The position numbers were made by a program, and so were the translations under genes. This document shows, one piece after another, positions 1-12,641 of a stretch of 64,000 nt of DNA; position 1 is the stretch's first letter, and the number at the start of each line of letters is the position of its first letter. The DNA is from Datisca glomerata. Lineage: Eukaryota > Streptophyta > Magnoliopsida > Cucurbitales > Datiscaceae. The notes beneath the pieces were generated by a model. That model made no database searches. It was not told where the DNA came from and saw only the letters and a program-made list of their open reading frames with translations. Location: positions 1,047,664 through 1,111,663 of the forward strand of contig QANY01006259.1 of NCBI GenBank assembly GCA_003255025.1. The letters are read 5' to 3'.

Positions 1-183
1 ATTATAAAAAAAGATATTAAATTGTTTCTACCTATTCTAAATATGTTTTATATTTAAGGTATCATATAAAAGGTATTATATTTAATATGATTATATATTT
101 GTTGTGTAGAACTTTTGATTTTCTGCCCACAAAACGTTCATGCTGCATTTATTTTTTATCAAATTTTAAAACTCAATCCAACA
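1..183 (+). repeat. 5' LTR of copia I, partial (3' end only)
   Basis: The last ~180 bp of the LTR, matching 6985-7170 in the 3' LTR: both carry an AAATTGTTTCTAC.TATTCTAA stretch and both end in ATCCAACA. It is followed after two bases by the primer binding site. Confidence 0.85.
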
Positions 184-185
184 AT

Positions 186-198
186 TGGTATCAGAGCC
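186..198 (+). other. Primer binding site (tRNA-iMet) of copia I
   Basis: TGGTATCAGAGCC, the standard plant primer binding site complementary to the 3' end of initiator methionine tRNA, lies two bases after the LTR end. It fixes the orientation of the element as +. Confidence 0.9.
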
Positions 199-1895
199 TT
201 GGGTTCTTGGTTGTGCATATTTAGTAATTAGATGTATGTATTAATGGATGTTGTGATATTGGCACATATTTTGTATGGTAGATTCAAAGTATGTTTGAAT
301 GTGTTTTATAAATGGATCCCGATCGACTGGCTCTAGGTGTTTTGTTTTCAATTTTAGAATTAATGTACGCCGAAATTGAGGCATATAATTTGATGTAATT
401 TAAATTTTGCAAAGGTCTTTAAATTCCAAGTAAATCCATCATCGCAAGAAAAGTCATCGTTCATCACCGCCATTCACCGTCACTGCTATTTACTGTCGTC
501 GCCATTCATCGCAGTCGCCTGCTACACCACGTTGCTGCACGCCACTGCTTGCCATTGTCGCTCGCGGCCGTAAATTTCCTAATTATGGCTTATGAAACCA
601 AAGGGTTTAGGACACCTTGAGGTTTTGCAAACTTTAGGGTTTTAAAAACCTTGAGATTTTGGAAAATTTTGGGTATAGAAAACATTAGGGTTTTGTCCAA
701 TCCAGTCCCTAAAAATTAATTTTATTCAATTTGGTAATTTTTCTAAACTAATTAATTTGAATTTATTTTATAAATTATTTTTAAAATAAATCAATAGATT
801 AATTTACTTGGTAGTTTATTTATCAAAGTAAAAATTGTTGAAAATTTATTTTTAAATTTAAATTTGATTTTTAAAAATGGGACCGGACTTTTCTAAAGAT
901 ATACAAGTTGGTGGGACTTCCTAAAGGAGAATGAGATAATTACAGAAACCATGAAAACTAGTATTTAAATTACTGTAATTTATTTTATTATTCTTTTCCT
1001 GGGTTATAATTAGAAATGAGCCATAGAGAGGTTAATTTTGAATGTATGATTTATTATTAATCTCATACCATCATATAACATATCATATGAATATATGGAT
1101 ATGGCACTATCAAAATGTCATGTAGCATGTACATTTATCATTGTAGTTTACATTTATAATGAGTTATAATTTAAATACAATGCAAAATTTATAAAAGTTA
1201 TAAATTTTAAATTGTGATTTAAATTTTATAAAATTTTATAATTTTCAAAACTTGTTTTTCAAATTTATAAAGAGTTATGCTTTTTGAAAACAACAAAGAA
1301 AAAACAATTTTTCTAAAAACTAAGTGGGATGGTCATTTACGTTGAAAAGTTCTCAAGGTCCCCAATGCAAACTTGGTCGTGGCACGAGGAATGGTTTAAA
1401 GCCTTCCTAGTGGTCCTCTCTTCAATGGGAGAAACTTGGTAATCGTGTCACATTGAGTCACCGAGTTACTTGAGAAGCTAAAGCTTGTAAAAGAAGAGAT
1501 GAGGCAGGACCGTTCCTATACATAATGTTAGTTCATGGCAACCTTTAAAGTTGATACATCGGTTAAACACTTAGAACACCGTACATTGGAGTCTCATATA
1601 GGAGCTAATCAATATGGCAAGGTGACCAAAACCATTGGTGATTGGTTAAGCTAGATGTAGTGAGATCTTGAGAAGCGTTAACCAAATGAGAAGAGTCTCG
1701 ATATGATATGAGGTAGCTTGAATGTTGTCCTTAAGCTACCTCCTTAGATGAGACAAGCTATCTTTGTTGATCGTAACATCATGAAAGAAATAGTTTTATT
1801 AGATTTCTTAATATTTAAGTATTTACATCATGCATCATACTTTCCTAAATGATTGAGTATTTATTACACCACTTTATTTATTCATTTTAGTAATC

Positions 1896-4800
1896 ATGTC
1901 ATTATCCCCACACTCAACGATCTTAAATGTGAACGAACTTACTAGTGAAAATTACGTGGATTGGAAACGTAATCTTGATATCTTATTGACGGTAGAAAAG
2001 CACAAGTTCATTCGCACCACCCCTTATCCCTTTGAGCATATTGCTTAATCGACTCAAGCTGATGAGACCCTGTTTCTGAAGGGCAAAATGAAGTATGGAG
2101 AGGAAAATTTTACTGAAAGTAAGCCTTCCACCTCTGGCGCAAAAAAAAAACACAAGAGGGGTCCGAAGAAAGCTAAGAAGAACTCGAAAGCTATGAAAGG
2201 CAAGGGAACTGCCTTTGGGCGAATGGAGCACTTGTATGAACTCTATCACTTTGAACTATTAAATTACCATCTGATAACAGTTTTTTGGTTTTACGAGATG
2301 TTTATTATATCCCGGTTTTTGAGAAAAACCTTATATTAGTAGCTAGTGTAATTGAGCAATGATTCACTATGAATTTCATTAATAAATGTATTGGTATTTT
2401 TATAAATGATTACTTAATTACTACTGCACGGTCAATAAATAACTTATTATATGGAAAACCAAAAGTTTCAATGATATGTGACACTGAAGTGAATACGAAT
2501 TTACAAAGGGATAGTAAACGATTGAAGTCTGACTCAATCAATCTAACTACTTGTGGGACTTGCCACTTGGTCATATTAGCCTAAACAAGATCAAAAGATT
2601 TGAAATGATGGTCCATTGCAAGCTTTAAGTGTCGGATCGCTACCCACATGTGAGTCCTGCATAGAAGACAGAATGACCAATAGGCCATTTTCAGTAAAGG
2701 ATGAAAGAGCCATTCAATGCCTCAAACTCGTACATAGTGATGTTTATGGGCCATTGAATATCCAAGCAAGAGGATGTTATTGATATTTTGCAACCTTCAC
2801 AAATGATTACTTTCATTTTGGACATATTTATCTAATGCGCCAAAAGTCTGAAACCTTTGAAAAGTTCAAAGAGTACAAGGCTATGGTTGAAAAGCAATTA
2901 GAGAAACAAATCACAACACTACGATCTGATCGTGATGGAGAGTACTTCCTAGGATTGTTCGAAGACTTTCTTAAGGAAGAAAGTATTCTTTCTTAGCTTA
3001 TAGCACATGGCACTCCAGAACATAATGGTGTATCACAGAGAAGGAATCGAACTCTGATGGATATGGTTAGATCCACGATAAGTTACTCGCATCCCTCCCA
3101 TATTCATTCTGAGGATATGCCTTAGAAACAACAGCATGCATTCTGAATCAAGTTCCAACAAAGATGGTGTGTAGCACGTTATATGAAAGATAGAGTGGAC
3201 TAAATTCATCCGTAAGCCACTTTAGGAGATGGGGATGCCCGACACATGTACTGAGACCGAAGACAAGCAAGTTGGTTAGTCGATAAGAATTATACATTTT
3301 TGTAGGATATCTCAAGGGAATGAAGGGATATGTCTTTTATAGTCTGACCAACAAAAAATCATTCATTAGCATGAATGCACATTTTCTTAAGGAAGACTGT
3401 AAGAAGTGTAAAGCCGAGAAGCACACTTGTGCTAGAGGAATTATTGAGTGGGAAGACATCAACTCCCCAATCAGTACTTGTTCTCGATTCGATAATGGAA
3501 GAACCACAACAGGGGCCAGAGCTTCGACGTAGTGGGAGGGTTCTGAGACAACATGACAGGTACATGTCCTATGGAGATTCCTTGACGGAAATCTGAGATA
3601 AGGATCATGATGAACTTGTTTCAGACTTGCACGCCATGGGCTGTCCTAAAGTAAATATATGACAAGATGCCATGAACAACAAGATACAATCGATGTACTT
3701 AAATGGAGTCTGGAAGCTTGTACATATTCTAGAATGAGTAAAACCCATAGGCTATAAATGGATTTATAAGAGGAAGAGTGGTCTAGATGAAAATGTAGAG
3801 ACATTCAAAGCTTGGCTTATAGTCAAGGGCTACACCCAAAAGGAAGGTATTGACTATGAGGATACCTTCTCACCGGTGGTCATGCTTAAGTCCATATGAA
3901 TTCTTTTGTCAATTGATGCTGCCCTCGATTATGAAATCTGACATATGGATGTCAAGACTTCCTTTTTGAATGGAAACCTTGAAGAGAGCATTTATATGGC
4001 TCAACCAGGCGCGTTCATGAAAAAATTCATGAGAGCAAGTTTTACAAACTTCTAAATTCCATTTATGGTTTTGAATAGTTAGTGTACGAACCCAGTGTGC
4101 GTAAGATGATACACAAAGAGACGAACCATGTGTGTATTTATTTGGACAAGCATTTATATGGTTTTAAAACTATCAAGAACTATGGTTTTGAATAGTTGGT
4201 GGAAGTACCCTGTTTGTATAGGCTGATACATAAATGGAAAGTGATTTTTCTAGTCTTGTATGTGGATGATATTCTACTCATCCGGAATGATGTAGGAAAA
4301 GTGTCTGATGTTATGATTTGGCTTGTAAGGCAATTTTAATTCGCCTTAGGTATTCAGATCTTTTGAGATAGGAAGAACAGATAATCGACGCTGTCCCAAG
4401 CATCTTACATTGATATGGTGATAGATAGCTTCAGTATGCAAGACTCCGAGAAGAGGTATCTTTCCTTTAGGCATGGAGTCAACCGCTCCAAGGTGCAGTT
4501 TCTCAAGACTTCTCAAGAAGAGGAAGACATGAGAAAGATTCATTACGCCTCAGCCGTAGGAAGTCGCATGTATATAATGGTTTACACTAGGGCCTGATAT
4601 TTTCTATGTCGTGGCATGGTGAGTCATTTCTAGTCTAATCATTGACTCGAGCATTGGAATGTTGTCAAGCATAACCTTAAGTATCTTAGGAGAATAAAGA
4701 ACTACATGCTTGTGTATTTAGGTACTGACTTGAATATGATGGGTTATACCGACTTCGACTTCCAAAGCAGATAAGGATCTGAAAAGGTCCACTTCAGGAT

Positions 4801-5155
4801 CGGTGTTCATCTTGAATTGTAGAGCAGTAGTATAGAGAAGTATCAAGCAATATTTCATTACTAATTATGCAAATAAGGTTGTATGGCTTAGAAAGCTCCT
4901 GAAGACACTAGAAGTCGTTCCAAATGTCGACAAGCCCATGAAACTTCATTGCGATAATAGTGGGGTTATAGTAAACCCAAAGGAACTGAGGACCGTAAAA
5001 GATACAAACACACAGAGGGTAAGTATCACTTCATCAGAGAGATTGTTCAGCATGAAAATGTTGTAGTAATACACATATCGATGGTCAACAACCTGGCAGA
5101 TCCATTCACAGAGATTTTAAGTAGTAAAGTTTTTTATGATCATCTAGAGGGTATG
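1896..5155 (+). pseudogene. Broken gag-pol of copia I
   Basis: Remnant of the copia polyprotein. Gag starts at the ATG at 1896 (MSLSPHSTILNVNELTSEN) and is quickly truncated: the middle of gag and the zinc knuckle are missing, and a Lys-rich piece follows at about 2088-2210. Integrase remnants lie at about 2560-3240 (HSDVYGP-like and RSDRDGEYF-like segments, then PEHNGVSQRRN). Reverse transcriptase lies at about 3740-4370 and keeps the YVDD active-site motif near 4258. RNase H is at about 4620-5150 with a recognisable C-terminal end (ADPFTEILSSKVFYDHLEGM). Numerous stops and frameshifts make it non-functional. Family membership is secure; the exact copia lineage is not assigned. Confidence 0.85.
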
Positions 5156-5198
5156 TGAATACGAGATTGTAAACTCCTACTTTAGTCCAAGTGAGATT

Positions 5199-7170
5199 TT
5201 ATTGGGATTGTGTCCATAAAGTATGGTAAAATAACTATTTATGAGTGTGTATTTATTTCCTTGGCATTTATGTATTACTGAATTTTATGAATAAATGAAA
5301 GTTTTTCTTTTATTAAAGTGTGTTTATAATTTACTCAAGTCCTAGAACTATTATAAACTTAAGAAGAGTAAAGATAGAAGGGTCTTCCAGACAAACTCTT
5401 CTGAAATAGTTCAGAATGTTATTCGCACTCTTAGGATCGACTAAGCAATCAAGTCTGATTACGAATGTTAGGTTGAATCAAAGAATGTCGGTCTTGGGGA
5501 TTGAGAGTGAAGACTCTTACGGTTGATCTAGACATGTTATGGAACATGTTGAATAGATCAGTAACAAATTATTTTAAAGCAAAGTCATTTATCTAGTTCT
5601 AAATTTAATTGTTACATATTAAGGGTATTTTCATAATGAGCACTTCTATTTGACCCGAATCGTGATGATCACGAGTGGGGCCAAAACTCCTTCTTTTACC
5701 ACATAGCCACAGTTTTCTCATTCCACATGCAACTACCATTTCCCTATTTTTACTCTCACGTTTATGCAGGAGCAAGTTAAATACATCCACATGGATCGTA
5801 AAAAATCACGAGTCGGGACAAAAATCTTTTTTCTTTCATAATTACCTTAATCCTGAGGTAAATACGAAACTTGACCTAGTTACTATGTTGGAGTTGCGTG
5901 ATTCACAGATATGAAATTCATTGTAAGATTGCAATAACAACAATATCATCTTATGCTTTATTGTTGGGTGTGTGAATAAATAAACCCAGTCTGGCACTCA
6001 ATGACATAAGTCATTGAATAAGACTTTGTAAACTGTACGAGACACTTCATTGATATGTCTTTCTTATTTACAGTCAATAAAGGTGTTAAAAAAATAATAA
6101 CTAAATGGGTAAAATAATAATTTTACATCCCACTCTTGTTACTGATATTCATGAAGGGTAATATGTTAAAATATTATATGGATCCTAAAATAAAGATGTT
6201 TATTTGCACCAACAGAAAATGTAGCACGTATGAATCGAGAGTTGATTCGGCATCGGACCTTTAGTGAGTTATACAATGTCATGATTAAATAGGTCAAAAT
6301 TTTATAGAGATAAATTAGCTGGGTATTCGAATCCCATAGATTTATTCATGTGGGGCCATTCGGTCTAGAGAGTAGCTCGTAATGATAGGAATGAGAAACA
6401 ACATCAGTTGGACCAACAATGTATTTTGGACAAAGATACACCTCCCGCACTCATACGTGATGGGTGTAATCACTAAATTAGTGTAGAGCAAAATTAATTT
6501 TCAAATTAATTAATTTATTATTTTCTAATTATTAGATAATTAGTAAATAAAATTAATTAATTAATTAATTATGAGAGATCAATTTAATTTATCAATTTGA
6601 ATTGATGAATTTGGACACAGTCTTGGCTCTAGGAAAGATGTAAAAATCACAGATTGTAAGGTAAGGGAGGTAAATTTCATTTTTATCATATAGGGGTAAA
6701 TTTCATAATTTATATAAAAATGTAAAGCTAAGTGTTAGATAGGGCAGAAAAGAGTTTCTCTTCCCTCCTCCCTATTGTTGCCGCCGAACCCTCTAGAGGA
6801 AGAAGAAAAAATTATGTTTTCTTGCTCGATTCTTTTGAGAGCCCACACTCAGTTCCTATATATATCCTTGTGAGATATATTTCTGAATCTTATGAGTGGT
6901 TATGGGTATGAGCATCAATTGGAGTTCTGCGAATCTCAAGAATGAAGAATGTCAAATAATTAATTGGATCCCGCCAATTCAGAAATTCTACATTACAAGA
7001 AAATGTATTAAATTGTTTCTACATATTCTAATACGTTTATCAAGTTAAGCATGATCATAGAAATTTTTTTATATTGAATGTGATTAAAATGCGGAACGAT
7101 TATTTTTTTCCGTCCATGAACTGTTCGTGGTTCATTTATTTTTCATCAAATATTAAAACCCGATCCAACA
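5199..7170 (+). repeat. 3' LTR of copia I (~1.97 kb)
   Basis: It begins TTATTGGGATTGTGTCC right after a degraded polypurine tract (about 5188-5198) and ends CGATCCAACA. Its first ~530 bp are the inverted equivalent of 7171-7700, and its whole length is related to the - strand LTR at 12642-14491. The TATA-like stretch near 6857 (TATATATCC) could have served as its promoter, but this is only inference. Confidence 0.83.
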
Positions 7171-7700
7171 GAGGTATTCTTCGACAATTCAAACCCATTG
7201 CTTTAGCGTATCAAATATGGAAACTAACTAGTTCAAGTTTCGTATTTACCTCATGATTAAAGTAATTATGAAAATACCCTTAAGATTTAACAACTAGATT
7301 TAGAGCTAGAAAAATGACTTTGCTTTAAAGTAATTTGTTACTATTCTATTTAACATGTTCCATAACATGTCTAGGTCAACCGTCAGAGTCTCTACCCACA
7401 TACACCAAGACAAGCATCATTTGATTCAACTTAACGGTCGTAATCAGACTCGATTGTCTAGTCAATCCTAATATTGCGAATAATATTATGAACTATTTTA
7501 AAAGAATTTTTCTGGAAGGCCCCTGTCTTTACTCTTCTTATGTCGATAATAGTTTCAGGACTTGAGTAAACTATAAACACACTTTATTTAAAGGAAAACA
7601 TTTATTTGTTCATTAAATTCAGTAATACAAAAATGTTAGAGAAATAACTAAATAATCATAAATACTTATTACACCCTACTTTATGGGCATAATTCCAACA
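7171..7700 (-). repeat. 3' LTR of copia II, truncated (first ~530 bp)
   Basis: On the - strand it starts TGTTGGAATTATGCCCATA at 7700, preceded by a polypurine stretch (7701-7712). It matches the beginning of the LTR at 14491 and, inverted, the start of the LTR at 5199. It is cut at 7171 by the end of copia I. Confidence 0.82.
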
Positions 7701-7739
7701 ATCTCCTAGTTGAACTAAAATGATTCACCACACCCACGG

Positions 7740-10700
7740 CATACTAAGTATCAGGCCAAGTGCAAAGCATTAGATACATGAGACTTCCTACGGCTGAGGC
7801 ATAAGGAATCTTTCTCATGTCTTCCTCTTCTTGAGAAGTTTATTGAGACTACTCATTAGAGAGGTTGACTCTATGCCTGAAGGGAAAATACCCCTTATTG
7901 GAGTATTAGCCTGAAGGGAAGATACCCCTTATTGGAGTATTACATACTGAAGCGATTCATCACCTTATCAACGTAAGATGCTTGGGATAGTATTAATTGT
8001 CTGTTCTTCCTATCTCAAAAGATCTGAATACCTAAGGCAAATACATCTTCTTCAAGATCCTTCATATCAAATTACTTTGCAAGTCAAATTTTGACATTAG
8101 ACAACTTTTCTACATCATTCCCAATGAGTAGAATATCATCAACGTACAAGTCTAGAAAAACCACTTCCCTTGTGTTTCATCTTATACATACAAGGATCGT
8201 CTACTAATTATTCAAAATCATAGTTCTTGACAGTTTCTTCGAATATGATATTCCCCGACCGTGACGTTTGCGTAAGTCCATAAATGGACTTTAGCAGTTC
8301 GTAAACCTTGTCCTCTTGACATTTTTTCATGAACCTATCTATTTGAGCCGTATAAATGTGCTCTTGAAGATTGTTATTCAAAAAGGCAGTCTTTAAGTCC
8401 ATCTTCGAGATTTCATAATTAAGGGCAGCAACAATGAACAGGAGAATTTGGATGGACTTAAGCATGGCCACCGGCGAGAAGGTATTTCAATAGTCAATAC
8501 ATTCCTTTTGGATGTAGCCTAGATTTGAATGTCTCTACATTCCCATCCAAAACTCTCTTCTTCTTATAAATCTATTTACACCATACGGGTTTTACCTCTT
8601 CAGGAGGATCTACAAGTTTCTAGACTCAGTTTGAATACATTGATTGTATCTCGACATTCATGACGTCTTGCTATAGGTTTGCTATAGGACCAGCCATTTC
8701 CTGTGAGTAAGAAACAGGTCCATTATGATCCTTATCTAAGACTTCCATCAAGGCATCTCCATAAGACATGTACATGTCAGGTTATCTCATAACCCTCCCA
8801 CTACGTCGAAACTCCATAGGCTCCAGACCTATTGGAGTTCTTCTATTATTGAATCGGGAACATGTCCTGATTGGAGATTTGATGTCCTCTTACTCAATAA
8901 TTCCTCTATCACAAGTGTTCTTCTCGGCTTTACACTTCTTATATAGTCTTCCTCAAGAAAACGTGCATTCATGCTAACGAATGTTTTCTTGTCGTTCCCT
9001 TGGGATATCCTACAAACATGCATATATTTGATCGACTGGCCAACATACTTGTCTTCAGCCTAAGTACATATGTAATAAATCTCCATAACTTAAGGTGGCT
9101 TATGAACTAATTTCGTCCACTACATCTTTCATATGGCATGTTAGGCGTTGTCTTTGATAGAACTTGGTTCAGAATGTATGTTGCTGTTTCCAAGGCATAT
9201 CCATCAAAGTTCGATTCCTTCTCTCTGACACACCATTCTCTTTTGGAGTGCTAGGTGCTGTAAGCTGAAAAAGAATACTTTCTTCCTTAAGAAAGTCTAC
9301 GAACTCTCCTAGCAAGTACTCTCCATCACGATCTGATCGTAGTGTTTTGATTTGTTTCTCTAATTGCTTTCCAACTATAGCCTTGTACTCTTTGAATCAA
9401 AGGTTTCAGACTTTAAGCGCATTAGGTAAACATGTCCAAAACGTAATTAGTCATCTATGAAGGTTACAAAATATTCGTAACCTCCTCTTGCTTGGATATT
9501 CAATTCCCCACATACATCGTCATGTACAAGTTTGAGACATTGAATGGCTCTTTCACTCTTTGCTAAAAATGGTCTCTTGGTCATTTTATCTTCTATACAT
9601 TATTCGCGTGTGGGTAGTGATCATACACTTAAAGCTTGCAATGGACCATCATTTGCAAGTCTTTTAATCATGTCTAGACTAATGTGACCAAGATGCAAGT
9701 GCACAAGTAGGTTAGATCAATTGAGTCAGATTTCAACCTTTTATTATCCCTTTGTAAATAAATATTTACTTAAGTGTTACATATCATTGAAACTTTTAGT
9801 TTTACATAGAATAAGTTATTTATCAACCGTGCAGTGCTAATTAAGAAATCATTTCTAGAAATACTAATATCTTTATCAATGAAATGCATAGTGAATTCTC
9901 GCTCAATTAAACTCGCTACTGAAATAAGGTTTTTCTCAAATACTGGGATATAATAAACATCTCGTAAAATAAAAAAAAACTGTGATCAAATGACAAATTA
10001 ATATTTCCAGCTGATACAGTCTATATCAGTGCTTCATTCCCCCAACAAAAGTTGAACTCGCCATCATCAAGCCTTTTGATTTCTCTAAACCCCGACAGAA
10101 AACAACATATATGGTTAGTAGCTGTAAAGTCTACAATCCACAAAAAATAGAGTCAGTCACATAACAAGTCTCAGTTGTAAGTATTGTACCTTTAGATTTC
10201 AACTCTTTAAGATAATCTGGGCAGTTGCATTTCCAATGGCCAGTAGCTCCACAATGATGATACTTGTGTTTCGACTTGTCCACTTTTGCAGTGCCCTTAT
10301 TATTCGCAACTTTCGATTTCTGCTTCTTAGCTTTCTTCGGAACTCTTTTGTGTTTCTTTTTAGCGCCAGAGGTGGAATTACTTTCAGTAAAGTTTACCTC
10401 TCTAGTCATCCTCTTGCCCTTCTAAAATAAGGTCTCAGCAGCTTGCAACTCCTTCATAAGTTTTAGAAGTAAGTACCTCAATTTATTCATCGAATAATTA
10501 AGTTTGAAGTTCCCAAAAGTGTCTGGCAGGGGCTCAATGATCATATCAACTTGAGTCTCGCCATCAAGCTCAGCATCCATGATCTCCATCTCATTTAGAT
10601 AAGCATCAAGTGTTCTCTGACAAGATTTCTAAGATACATCTGGCAGTTCATGAAGTTTCGCACAGCCTGTTTGGCTTCACGACCCTGATCGCCGAACATT

Positions 10701-11000
10701 TTAGTGTTGTTCAACATCATATCAAGGACGATTTCCTTGTTCTGATGTTGTTGTTGCAACACATAACTAAAAGATGTCAAGATGTAACACCTGGCAATCT
10801 CATCAGAATGCAGCCAACAAGTATAAGCATCATTTTCTTCTTGAGTCGATTCAGCAATAGGCTCAAGGGGACAAGGTGTGGTGAGCACAAACTTGTATTT
10901 TTCTACAATCAGCACGATATCAAGATTACGTTTCTAATCCACCTAATTTTCATCAGTAAGTTTGTTCTCATTTAAGATTTTTGAAAGTATGGATAATGAC
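7740..11000 (-). pseudogene. Broken gag-pol of copia II
   Basis: Read from right to left on the - strand. Gag lies at about 11000-10600, with residues such as KRNLDIVLIVEKYKFVLTTP and an alpha-helical gag core. It is followed by a Lys-rich linker and a zinc knuckle at about 10131-10409. The knuckle reads YHHCGATGHWKCNC, so the first Cys of the CX2CX4HX4C pattern is replaced by Tyr. Degenerate integrase lies at about 9800-9000, and the linker and reverse transcriptase at about 9000-7760. The RT segment with MDLKTAFLNNNL is at 8208-8471. RNase H is absent. A 35-bp direct duplication lies at about 7876-7946. Many stops and frameshifts. Confidence 0.85.
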
Positions 11001-12627
11001 ATGATTATCGAAAAGAATAAATTACGGTATAAATAAAAACTCAATCATTTAGGAAAGTATGATGCATGATGCAAATACTTAAATATTTAAAAATCTAATA
11101 AAAAATATTTCCTCCATGATGTTACGATCAAGAACGATAACTTGTCTCATCTAAGGATAATGCCCAAGCTACCTCCTATTGCATTGAGACTCTTCTCGTT
11201 TGGTTAATGCTTTTCAAGATGTCACTACATCTAGCTTAACCAATCACCAATGATTTTGGTCACCTTGGTCCCATTGACTAGCTCCAATGAGAGATTACAA
11301 TCTGCTTTGGTCTAATTGTTTAACCAACGCATCAACTTTAATTGTTGCTACGAACTAACAACCCGTCTAGGAACGGTCATACCTCACCACTTCCTTTACA
11401 AGCTTTAGCTTTTCAAGTAACTCGATAACTCAAAATGACACAATTCTCAAGTTTTCCCACTAAAGAGAAGATTGCTAGGACGGTTCTAAACCATTCCTCA
11501 TGCCACGACCAAGTTTGCGTTGCGAACTTTGAGAACGTGTAAACAACTTTCCCACTTAGTTTTTGAAAAAATGAATTTTCTTCAAAAAAACATAACTCTT
11601 TAAAATTTTGAAAAAACAAGTTTTGAAAATTATAAATTTTTATAAAATTTAAATCACAATTTAAAATTTATAACTTTCATAAAATTCACATGGTATTTAA
11701 ATTTATAACTCATTATAAATTTAAACTACAATGATGCATGTACATGCAACATGATATTTTGATATTGGCATATCCCTATTTCTATATGGCATATTATATG
11801 ATGATAGAGATTAATAAGAAATCATACATTCAAAATTAAACTCTCTATGGCTCATTTCTAATTACAACCCATAAAAAAATAATAAATAAATTACAAAGTC
11901 TTCATGGCGTCTGTAATTGTCTCATTCTCCTTCAGAAAATCCCACCCATTTTTAAATCTTTACAAAAGTCCAGCTCATTTATAAAATTCAAATTCAATTT
12001 AAAATTAATTTTTCAATAATCTTTACTATAAATAAACTACCAAGTAAATTAATCAATTGATTTATTTTTAAAAATAATTTATAAAATAAATTCAAATTAA
12101 TTAGTGTTGAAAAATTACGTAATTAAATAAAAACATTTTTTAGCGATTGGATTGGGCATAACCCAAAAGTTTCTAAAATCCAAAGATTTACCAAACCCTA
12201 AAAGTTTTCAAAACCTCAAGACTTGCTAAACCCAAAAATTTCCAAAATATTAAAGTTTCCTAAATCCTAAATTTCCAAAACCTTAAGGTTTCCTAAATAC
12301 TATGGTTTTCTAAATCATAATTAGGAAACCTACTGCGGCGAGCGGCGGCGGCGGCGACGGTGAACAGTGATGTTTCTTGTCATGACGGGTTTACATGGAA
12401 TTTAAAAATACAACTTTTAGATTTAAATTACATCAAATCTTATGTCTCAATTTCGGCGTACATCAATTCTAAAATTAAAAATAAACACTTAGGGTCATTC
12501 GATCGAGATCCATTCATAAAGCAAACTTAAACATGCTTTGAATCTACCATATAAAATATATGCCAATATCAAAATATCCATCCATACATTCGTTTAATCA
12601 CTAAACATGTATAATCAAGAACCCAAA

Positions 12628-12639
12628 GCTATGATACCA
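12628..12639 (-). other. Primer binding site of copia II (mutated)
   Basis: The - strand reads TGGTATCATAGC, one base away from the tRNA-iMet site TGGTATCAGAGC, two bases from the LTR end at 12642. Confidence 0.8.
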
Positions 12640-12641
12640 AT

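Larger units (their letters stand above)
1..7170 (+). mobile_element. Ty1/copia LTR retrotransposon, degenerate (copia I)
   Basis: The right part of a copia-type retrotransposon, whose 5' LTR runs off the left edge of the window. In order one sees the LTR end (1-183), a primer binding site for initiator Met-tRNA (186-198), remnants of gag, integrase, reverse transcriptase and RNase H in that order (the Ty1/copia order), and a full 3' LTR (5199-7170). The coding part is broken by many stops and frameshifts. The 3' LTR ends directly against sequence of the next element's LTR (7171 onward), so this copy appears to be inserted into the 3' LTR of the inverted relative at 7171-14491. The left half of that LTR and the target duplication would lie outside the window. 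Confidence 0.88.

Noticed and set aside
10610..10975. 121-residue + strand frame
   Set aside because: It is antisense to the recognisable gag of copia II.
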